DNA of 19,386 nucleotides from an uncultured Lysobacterales bacterium (GTDB taxonomy: Bacteria; Pseudomonadota; Gammaproteobacteria; Xanthomonadales; SZUA-36): the NCBI GenBank assembly GCA_937974465.1, contig CALJWY010000146.1, positions 1 through 19,386 of the forward strand. The letters run 5' to 3'. Below the pieces are notes generated by a model. That model saw nothing but the letters and a program-made list of their open reading frames with translations, was not told the DNA's origin and did no database searches. Shown here in pieces: positions 13,810-19,386 of this stretch (position 1 is its first letter; each line of letters opens with the position of its first letter). The position numbers and the translations under genes were made by a program.

Positions 13810-15032
13810 ACGGCTGGATCTTTATACTCGTGTGCCTGACCATATTGATCTGGGCAGCCCTGTGTTTGGTCTATGACAAAAGACCGCGCTTCCTGCGTCC
13901 AGTCACTGCCATCACCATTCTCTGTATCTGGGTTGCAGCCCTCTGGACGCTGATCCGGCGGTTCACCGAAGGACTCGGTGCGGTAACAGGAATGAACGAC
14001 AACGCCCCCTGGGGGCTGTGGATCGGCGTAGATGTTTTTGCTGGTGTCGCCCTGGCGGCGGGTGGTTTCGTTATTGCAGCCACCGTACATATATTCCGTA
14101 TCAAGCGCTTCGAACCGATTCTGAGACCGACCGTACTGACAGCATTCCTGGGCTATATTCTGGTCGCCGTGGCGCTCTTTATTGACATCGGCCGCCCACT
14201 GAGCTGGTGGCACCCCCTGGTCATGTGGCAAGAACATTCCATCATGTTCGAGGTGACCTGGTGCGTGATACTTTACTCGACGGTACTTGCCATTGAAATC
14301 AGTCCGGTCGTACTTGAACGGCTTGGCTTAACCACACTGTTGAGACTGGTCAAAACGATCACTATTCCGGTTGTCATTGCGGGTGTAATCCTCTCCACCA
14401 TGCACCAATCGTCGCTTGGCTCTCTTTATCTGATCGTGCCGGAAAAACTCTACCCGCTTTGGTACTCCCCGCTTTTGCCTGTGTTCCACCTGCTTTCTGC
14501 TGTCGCTGCAGGCATGTGCGTGATCATCGTCGAATCGTTTTTTTCGTCCAAAATCCTCAGACGCGGGCTCGAGTCTTCCCTGATGGCCGATCTGGGCAGG
14601 GCTGCATCCATCATCCTGTTTCTGTACCTGGTAATAAAACTCGCAGACCTCGCCGTACGCGGATCCTGGGTTCTGATCCTGGAGCAAAACTTGCAAAGCA
14701 ACCTGTTTCTATTGGAAATGCTGGGAGGGGTTGTATTGCCCGCCATACTACTGTCATTCAGGAGAGTACGAAAACTGCCGAGGGGGCTACTTGCAGCCTC
14801 GACACTTGTGATGATGGGCATCGTTCTCAACCGGATAAATATTTGCTGGTTCGGAATGTCGGTCAGCGACCAGCTCCACTACATCCCGACCTGGATGGAA
14901 ATTGCAGTGTCGCTCGGTTCTATCACGGCTGGCATAATTGTTTTCTTTCTGGCGGTGCACTACTTGCCGGTTTTTCCGAAGACTGAAGAGGAGTTACCTG
15001 GCGCAGTTTCCCCTTTACCCAATGCGGCTTAA
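13806..15032 (+). CDS. NrfD/HybB-type integral membrane subunit, second copy
   Basis: Polytopic membrane protein of 408 residues with about ten helices, NrfD/HybB family, predicted to link the preceding ferredoxin subunit to the quinone pool. Motifs parallel those of the copy at 7555-8754: NAPWGLWIGVDVFAGVALAAGG, LFIDIGRPL, ILSTMHQSSLGSLYLIVPEKL, YPLWYSPLLPV and GMCVIIVES. Conserved polar residues near the helices (D, H of MHQSSLGSL, E of VES) are kept in both copies. Its start overlaps the ferredoxin stop (ATGA), so the three genes form one coupled unit. It ends operon 2; a 26-base palindrome follows at 15103-15128. Confidence 0.92.
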   Translation: MNGWIFILVCLTILIWAALCLVYDKRPRFLRPVTAITILCIWVAALWTLIRRFTEGLGAVTGMNDNAPWGLWIGVDVFAGVALAAGGFVIAATVHIFRIKRFEPILRPTVLTAFLGYILVAVALFIDIGRPLSWWHPLVMWQEHSIMFEVTWCVILYSTVLAIEISPVVLERLGLTTLLRLVKTITIPVVIAGVILSTMHQSSLGSLYLIVPEKLYPLWYSPLLPVFHLLSAVAAGMCVIIVESFFSSKILRRGLESSLMADLGRAASIILFLYLVIKLADLAVRGSWVLILEQNLQSNLFLLEMLGGVVLPAILLSFRRVRKLPRGLLAASTLVMMGIVLNRINICWFGMSVSDQLHYIPTWMEIAVSLGSITAGIIVFFLAVHYLPVFPKTEEELPGAVSPLPNAA

Positions 15033-15102
15033 ATTCGGCCAGGGTGAGGCAGGCTAACGCGACGGCGGTGATACTTGGCCATTACAATACCGGGTGGATA
15101 AG

Positions 15103-15128
15103 CGCACTCAAGCCATGGCTTGAGTGCG
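15103..15128. repeat. 26-base perfect palindrome between operon 2 and the hemerythrin gene
   Basis: The 13 bases CGCACTCAAGCCA (15103-15115) are followed directly by their exact reverse complement (15116-15128). It lies 70 bases after the NrfD stop and about 80 bases beyond the hemerythrin stop, between convergent genes, so a role in ending or protecting both transcripts is plausible. There is no U-run on either side. A second, smaller hairpin (GGGTT 15185-15189, AACCC 15195-15199) lies closer to the hemerythrin end. Confidence 0.5.
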
Positions 15129-15206
15129 GTACATTCGCTCCAGGATCAAACCCGTCGCTGCGGGAGAGACTTCTATCTCATACAGGGTTCTTGAAACCCG
15201 GGGGCC

Positions 15207-15647
15207 CTAGCCTTCGACAGGTTTTGCCTTCAGAAACCCGGCCAGTTTCTTGTCGGTCCTGCGAATGTGCTCAACAAACCATTCGATAATGTAATAATTG
15301 ACTTCACGGCCAAGCGACATACTGAAACCCTGGGTTTTCATCCGTGCATAGAGTTCCTCCAGGTGCTCGAGGAAATACAGGTGCGCCTGCCTGTGCGATT
15401 CGTAGCCGGGATAACCGGCCTCTTTCATGATCGCCTCTTCGGATGAAAAGTGCTCTTCGGCGTATTCATACAAAAACTTGAACTTTTTCAACAAATCAAA
15501 TGCCTGCTCAGAACCCGAAGCGTTTTCGGTCGCCTTTGCCAGGTAATGATTCAACAGATTAAAATACTGGCGGTGCTGCTCATCGACCGTTTCCACTCCC
15601 GTTTCGAGGTCGACCGACCATTCGACACTTCTTACTTCGGCTGTCAT
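15207..15647 (-). CDS. Bacteriohemerythrin
   Basis: Single-domain, 146-residue oxygen-binding protein with a non-haem di-iron centre. All seven iron ligands are at family spacing: H25 (DEQH), H66 and E70 (EEHFSSEE), H85 and H89 (HRQAH), H127 and D132 (WFVEHIRRTD). It starts with the usual W near residue 10 (VEWSVDLETGVETVDEQH). The frame is open further upstream to 15749, but the ATG at 15647 is preferred because an AGAGGG ribosome-site sequence stands just before it and the N terminus matches the family. It is convergent with operon 2. Likely roles are oxygen storage, delivery or scavenging, fitting a neighbourhood of oxygen-sensitive iron-sulfur and low-potential haem proteins; that link is inferred. 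Confidence 0.93.
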   Translation of the reverse strand: MTAEVRSVEWSVDLETGVETVDEQHRQYFNLLNHYLAKATENASGSEQAFDLLKKFKFLYEYAEEHFSSEEAIMKEAGYPGYESHRQAHLYFLEHLEELYARMKTQGFSMSLGREVNYYIIEWFVEHIRRTDKKLAGFLKAKPVEG

Positions 15648-15957
15648 AAGAATCCCTCTCTGAAAGCCTGACTTTTGGATTCGCGTAAACGAAAACCAAT
15701 ATCCAGCAACCGTCCATATCCACAAGCATCCACGCCGCTTGTTACTCATTGCGAGTAATCTTACGCCTAAACTTCATATTTTTCATATACATATTTAACC
15801 GGGTACTGGACTGTCACGCGCCACCGAGAGCACCTTGTCAATAGATACGCACTTGGCGGGGAACTGCTCCGGTATCAGGGTTTGAGAAAGCTACCCTATT
15901 GGTTTGACTTGGTTGTACACACCAGGGCGGGTGGTGCAGCGGGCAAAATTTGCGCCG
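15648..15957. other. Intergenic region upstream of hemerythrin, downstream of ampG
   Basis: These 310 bases hold no convincing gene. The part next to hemerythrin carries the inverted repeat TTACTC-N5-GAGTAA (15742-15758) and an AT-rich stretch (about 15770-15800) suited to a minus-strand promoter. The part next to ampG contains small inverted repeats (CACCA/TGGTG around 15921-15937) but no clear U-tailed terminator. No FNR-like box of the type seen before operons 1 and 2 is evident here. Confidence 0.5.
15742..15758. promoter_or_regulatory. Inverted repeat TTACTC-N5-GAGTAA upstream of hemerythrin
   Basis: Six-base perfect arms around ATTGC lie about 95 bases upstream of the hemerythrin start, beside an AT-rich segment that could hold the promoter. 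Size and symmetry suit a dimeric regulator. The regulator is unknown. Confidence 0.4.
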
Positions 15958-17205
15958 TTACTTTGCGGGCCGTTCAGCCCAAGGCGCCACTTTGAAAAGC
16001 AGCAACAGGCCCGGAATCGCGACCAGGGTACACAGCAGGAAAAACTGTGTGTAACCAACCGCTTCGATGATGAAACCCGTCGAGGCATTGGCAAAGGTCC
16101 TGGGTACCGCGATAAAACTGCTAAAAAGGGCAAACTGTGTGGCTGTAAAAGCCTTGCTGGTTTCCCTGGCCATGTATGCGGTCAGCGCAATTGTGCCCAG
16201 GCCCACACCAAGGTACTCAGCACTGACGACGATGAACAACCCAACTGTATTATGCCCGACCGTGCTCAGCCACACGTAACCAAGAATGGTAAACATCTGT
16301 ACAAAACCAAATATCCAAAGTGCCCGGTTGATGCTCAATTTCAACATGACCACACCACCCAGGATACCGCCGGCGATGGAGGACCATAGAGCAGCAATTT
16401 TTGCGATTGAACCAATTTCGGTACGACTAAACCCCATATCCAGGTAAAACGGAGTCGCCAGGGCTGTCGCCATGTTGTCACCGAGCTTGTAGAGAAACAT
16501 AAACGCGAGAATCGCCAGGCCGGCCTTGATACCGTCGCGGGCAAAAAACTCGGCGAAAGGCTCGATGACCGCCTCTCGCAATGTGGCCGGCGCCAGGGCG
16601 TCATCGCTGACCTCTTTAATGATCAGCGTTGTGACAATGCCAACCACCATAAACGCTGCGGTGACCCAGTAGACCACTGGCCAGGGTAAAACATCCGACA
16701 GGATCAAGGCCAACGAACCCGGCACCAGGGATGAAAGACGATAGGCATTGATGAAAAACGATGTACCGGTACCCAGTTCGTCATCGGCAAGCAACTCGCG
16801 CCGGTATGCGTCTATCACGATGTCCTGGCTGGCGCCGAACAACGATACGATGAACACAGTGACCACGATCGCCCTCAAGGACTGCGACGGATCAAACTGG
16901 CCGAGCGCTGCGATTGAAACCAACAACCCCAATTGTGTGATCAGGGCCCAGCCCCGTCGCCGGCCCAGGAATGGCAGCTTGAAGCGATCCATCAGGGGCG
17001 ACCAGAGAAACTTCCACGTATACGGTAGTGACACCAGCGCAAACAGGCCTATCGTCGCCAGGTCTACCTCGTGGCTGCGCAACCAGGCCGGAACCAGTTG
17101 AATCAAAACATAAAGCGGCATGCCGGAGGTAAAACCCAGAAAAACACAGGTCACCATCTTGCGGTTGAACAAGATCTCCTGCCAGCGCCTTGGTGCAGTA
17201 TTCAA
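15958..17205 (-). CDS. ampG: AmpG-type muropeptide permease (MFS)
   Basis: Inner-membrane transporter that imports GlcNAc-1,6-anhydro-MurNAc peptides for cell-wall recycling. AmpG motifs are clear: GFTSGMPLYVL in the first helix, FKLPFLGRRRGW after LWSPLMDR, ASQDIVIDAYRRELL, YKLGDNMATALATPFYLDMGF, and TATQFALFSS in the later helices. About 12 helices are visible, without the extra C-terminal pair of E. coli AmpG. There is no ATG before the first helix. The frame is open to a TTG at 17244, which would overlap xthA by 32 bases. I favour the TTG at 17205-17203, eight bases after the xthA stop, with AAAGGG upstream; 17226 is another TTG. It lies directly after xthA on the same strand and supplies the substrate of AnmK. 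Confidence 0.9.
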   Translation of the reverse strand: MNTAPRRWQEILFNRKMVTCVFLGFTSGMPLYVLIQLVPAWLRSHEVDLATIGLFALVSLPYTWKFLWSPLMDRFKLPFLGRRRGWALITQLGLLVSIAALGQFDPSQSLRAIVVTVFIVSLFGASQDIVIDAYRRELLADDELGTGTSFFINAYRLSSLVPGSLALILSDVLPWPVVYWVTAAFMVVGIVTTLIIKEVSDDALAPATLREAVIEPFAEFFARDGIKAGLAILAFMFLYKLGDNMATALATPFYLDMGFSRTEIGSIAKIAALWSSIAGGILGGVVMLKLSINRALWIFGFVQMFTILGYVWLSTVGHNTVGLFIVVSAEYLGVGLGTIALTAYMARETSKAFTATQFALFSSFIAVPRTFANASTGFIIEAVGYTQFFLLCTLVAIPGLLLLFKVAPWAERPAK

Positions 17206-17212
17206 AGCCGGT

Positions 17213-17995
17213 TTACCCTTTGCCAATGTCGTAGTCGTAATCAATGGTCAGAGGAGCGTGGTCTGAGAAACGCTCATCCTTGTAGATTTCCACCGCTCGT
17301 GCCGCAGAGGCAATAACCGGTGTCGCCACGTGGTAGTCAATGCGCCAACCGGTATTGTTGGCCCAGGCCTGACCCCGGTTTGACCACCAGGTGTACTGGT
17401 GCTCACCGGGCTCGACCTGGCGGAAGGCATCGACCATGCCAACATCACCAAATAGTTCATCCATCCAGGCTCGTTCCTCCGGCAGAAAGCCGGAGTTTTT
17501 CTGGTTGCCACGCCAATTTTTAATATCAATTTTCCTGTGCGCGATATTCCAGTCACCACAAATAATGTATTCACGACCCTCTTTTACCATTGCCCTGAGC
17601 AGGGGCTGCAGGTAATCCATGGTCTGGTACTTGATCTGCTGGCGTTCTTCCTTGGAGGAACCCGACTGCATATACAACGAGACCACACTCAGCTTGCCAA
17701 AATCAGCGCGGATCCACCGGCCCTCATTGTCCATAACATCCCAACCGATACCGATTTGGACGTCATCCGGTTTGTGGCGGGTATAGATCGCCACGCCGCT
17801 ATAGCCCTTTTTCTGCGCGTCATGAAAATACCGGTGATAGCCGTCCGGATAAAATACCGGGTCGCCCAGTTGATGTTCCTGGGCCTTGGTTTCCTGGATA
17901 CAGACCACGTCGGCCTGTCTTTTCTGCATCCAGTCAAAGAAACCCTTTTTGGCAGCCGCCCGGATGCCATTGGTATTCACACTGATTATTCGCAT
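17213..17995 (-). CDS. xthA: Exodeoxyribonuclease III
   Basis: AP endonuclease and 3'-5' exonuclease of base-excision repair, 260 residues. The catalytic set of the exonuclease III family is complete: N7 (VNTNG), E35 (IQETK), Y108 (LYMQSG), D148 and N150 (GDWNIAH), D220 (RIDYH), D245 and H246 (SDHAP). This matters because the Pseudomonas catabolite regulator Crc is a close relative encoded next to pyrE but lacks these residues. Here the enzyme should be active. It is divergent from pyrE (spacer 294 bases) and followed closely by ampG. The ATG at 17995 gives the standard MRIISVNTNGIRAA start. Confidence 0.95.
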   Translation of the reverse strand: MRIISVNTNGIRAAAKKGFFDWMQKRQADVVCIQETKAQEHQLGDPVFYPDGYHRYFHDAQKKGYSGVAIYTRHKPDDVQIGIGWDVMDNEGRWIRADFGKLSVVSLYMQSGSSKEERQQIKYQTMDYLQPLLRAMVKEGREYIICGDWNIAHRKIDIKNWRGNQKNSGFLPEERAWMDELFGDVGMVDAFRQVEPGEHQYTWWSNRGQAWANNTGWRIDYHVATPVIASAARAVEIYKDERFSDHAPLTIDYDYDIGKG

Positions 17996-18289
17996 AGCTT
18001 GAATTTCTTTTTTGGGGGAGTCACTGATTTATTCCGGGTGGTGTAGATTACGGTTCAAAATGTCCAGATTCAAGGTGCGAATCGCAGGTAATAGCTGGCC
18101 ATTGACAAGATTCGGACCAACGGTAAGCGCTTTAGGCGACAAGGAAGCTGAGCATTTTGGATGTAAGGTACGAGTTCATGAATTGACCAGGGACTCCTTT
18201 GGTGGGAAAAAGCAGCATAACCGCCCCGGGGCATCTTGTCATGGTGTAAGCGTATTGCAGAATGCACCAAGCCGCGAGATACTCAATTC

Positions 18290-18931
18290 ATGCAAAACTA
18301 CAAACAACAATTTTTCCAATTGGCGCTGGCGCAGGGCAACCTGAAGTTTGGTGAATTCACTTTGAAGTCGGGACGCGTCAGCCCTTACTTTTTCAATGCC
18401 GGTGGTTTTGATGACGGCAGGAGCCTGGAGTTGCTCTCGGCCTGTTACGCCCAGGCAATCCTGGATTCAGGTGTGGCCTTCGATATGTTGTTCGGCCCGG
18501 CGTATAAGGGAATCCCTCTGGCTGCCGGAATTTCCATCATGCTCAATGCCGGTCACCAGAGAAATATTCCTTTCGCCTACAACCGCAAGGAGGCCAAGGA
18601 CCATGGCGAAGGCGGCACCCTGGTGGGGGCCCCGCTAAGTGGCCGGGTCATGATCACCGATGATGTCATTTCGGCCGGCACCTCGGTTCGTGAGTCCATC
18701 GAATGGATACGCCAGGCCGGTGCGACCGCCTGCGCCGTCGCAATCGCGCTGGACCGCCAGGAGCGCGGCCAGGGATCGCAATCAGCCGCCCAGGAAGTGG
18801 AATCAGAGTTTGGTCTGCCGGTAATTGCCATCGCCGGGCTGGATGATCTGATCGAGTATCTTGATAGCCATGCGGTCGGAAATATCGACATAGATGCCAT
18901 TCGGCGGTATCGTAATGAGTATGGAGTCTAG
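18290..18931 (+). CDS. pyrE: Orotate phosphoribosyltransferase
   Basis: Converts orotate and PRPP to orotidine 5'-phosphate in de novo pyrimidine synthesis. The PRPP-binding motif VMITDDVISAGTS (about 120-132) is clear, as are K73 in FGPAYKGIPLA and the flexible loop RKEAKDHGEGG (about 99-109). The ATG at 18290 gives 213 residues, the same length as the E. coli enzyme, and the usual start MQNYKQQFFQLAL; the open frame upstream to 18236 has no family similarity and is dismissed. No strong ribosome site is seen. It is divergent from xthA, and its end overlaps the next gene. Confidence 0.96.
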   Translation: MQNYKQQFFQLALAQGNLKFGEFTLKSGRVSPYFFNAGGFDDGRSLELLSACYAQAILDSGVAFDMLFGPAYKGIPLAAGISIMLNAGHQRNIPFAYNRKEAKDHGEGGTLVGAPLSGRVMITDDVISAGTSVRESIEWIRQAGATACAVAIALDRQERGQGSQSAAQEVESEFGLPVIAIAGLDDLIEYLDSHAVGNIDIDAIRRYRNEYGV

Positions 18932-19386
18932 ACTGAAACTATCCGGAATATCCGTCGCCCTGATGGCAGTGTTTTTATGGCTGTCGGTTACAGCTGTCCA
19001 TGCCGAAACATACCGCTGGAAAGACAAGGACGGCAGGGTTCACTATGGTGCCGTTGTCCCGGCTGAATATGCGAACCAGCCGTATGACATTTTGAATAAC
19101 GCCGGTATGGTTATCGAGCATGTTGAAGACACATCCATGCCGGAGGAGATCAGGGCCGAGAAAAAGGGTCAGGAAAGGTCTCCGCTCATATCCCATGAAG
19201 AGCGCGAACGGCAGGCCGATCGCCTGCTGGTGATCCAGTACCGTTCAGAGGAAGAAATTCTCAATGCGCTTGAATTGGAAATCGCACAGCTTGGATATGA
19301 CACCCGGGTTATCAATCAGTCTTATGAAAGTGCCAACCTCGCCATCAAGGATCAGATCAGGCAGGCCGCAGACCAACAGCGCGCCA
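18915..19386 (+). CDS. Secreted DUF4124-domain protein, cut by window edge
   Basis: The frame starts at the ATG at 18915 (or the in-frame ATG at 18921) inside the end of pyrE and stays open to the edge, giving about 157 residues. The N terminus is a signal peptide (hydrophobic run, then VHA before ETYRW). TYRWKDKDGRVHYGAVVP right after it is the DUF4124 signature (Y-x-W-x-D-x-x-G-x-x-H-Y/F). The rest is rich in E, R, K and Q and probably forms coiled coil (SEEEILNALELEIAQL). These proteins are envelope proteins of unknown function, common in gammaproteobacteria. The overlap of 11-17 bases with pyrE suggests co-transcription. The C terminus is not in view. Confidence 0.8.
   Translation, partial: MSMESRLKLSGISVALMAVFLWLSVTAVHAETYRWKDKDGRVHYGAVVPAEYANQPYDILNNAGMVIEHVEDTSMPEEIRAEKKGQERSPLISHEERERQADRLLVIQYRSEEEILNALELEIAQLGYDTRVINQSYESANLAIKDQIRQAADQQRA

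Noticed and set aside
13599..14237. Minus-strand frame of 212 residues across the second ferredoxin/NrfD junction
   Set aside because: It is antisense to two well-supported genes, has no recognisable motif and no ribosome site.
17213..17995. Crc (catabolite repression protein) instead of exonuclease III
   Set aside because: All catalytic residues lost in Crc (E, D/N of GDWN, D/H of SDHAP) are present here.
1..19386. tRNA, rRNA, CRISPR arrays, insertion sequences or integrase genes marking an island boundary
   Set aside because: None seen on reading both strands; no transposase or integrase-like frame and no array of spaced repeats.

Overview
The window looks like a chromosomal segment of a gammaproteobacterium, probably an environmental, respiratory-versatile one. 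The flanks carry ordinary housekeeping genes in a gammaproteobacterial arrangement: tyrS divergent from a YebA/MepM-type M23 peptidase that overlaps anmK, and xthA with ampG divergent from pyrE. Assignment below class is not possible from sequence reading alone.

Left flank (1-4406): the start of a chorismate mutase gene runs off the left edge on the minus strand and overlaps the tyrS end. Then come tyrS (minus), the M23 peptidase, anmK, and a YccF-type membrane protein (plus). Right flank (15958-19386): ampG and xthA (minus), pyrE (plus), and a DUF4124-type secreted protein cut by the right edge. anmK and ampG are both cell-wall recycling genes, so the flanks share that theme.

The middle (about 4440-15650) is an accessory redox and signalling island with two consecutive plus-strand operons and a convergent hemerythrin. 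Operon 1 (4903-11588) encodes, in order: a membrane-anchored receiver protein with a GcvH-like C-terminal domain; a five-haem class III-type cytochrome c; a Tat-exported protein with four [4Fe-4S] motifs; an NrfD/HybB-type membrane subunit; a 46-residue HmcD-like membrane peptide; a histidine kinase with two haem-c motifs in its periplasmic sensor and a zinc-ribbon insert inside its ATPase domain; and a second receiver protein with a GcvH-like output. Operon 2 (11957-15032) encodes an eight-haem cytochrome with a C-terminal membrane anchor, another Tat-exported 4x[4Fe-4S] protein and another NrfD/HybB subunit.

The composition of both operons (multihaem cytochrome, periplasmic ferredoxin, NrfD) matches membrane modules that exchange electrons between periplasmic cytochromes and the quinone pool, such as Hmc, DsrJOP and Geobacter Cbc-type complexes. 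No catalytic molybdopterin or hydrogenase subunit lies in the window. Both operons have an FNR/Anr-like box containing ATGATCTAG in front of them, plus a second shared inverted repeat (CATAC-N6-GTATG), so I infer co-regulation under low oxygen or redox stress.

The most unusual part is the signalling system: a putative haem-sensing kinase with a zinc-ribbon-interrupted ATPase domain, paired with two response regulators that have no DNA-binding domain. Instead they carry GcvH-like domains that lack a lysine at the lipoylation position. This suggests post-translational control of the membrane redox complexes rather than transcriptional control. That is inference.
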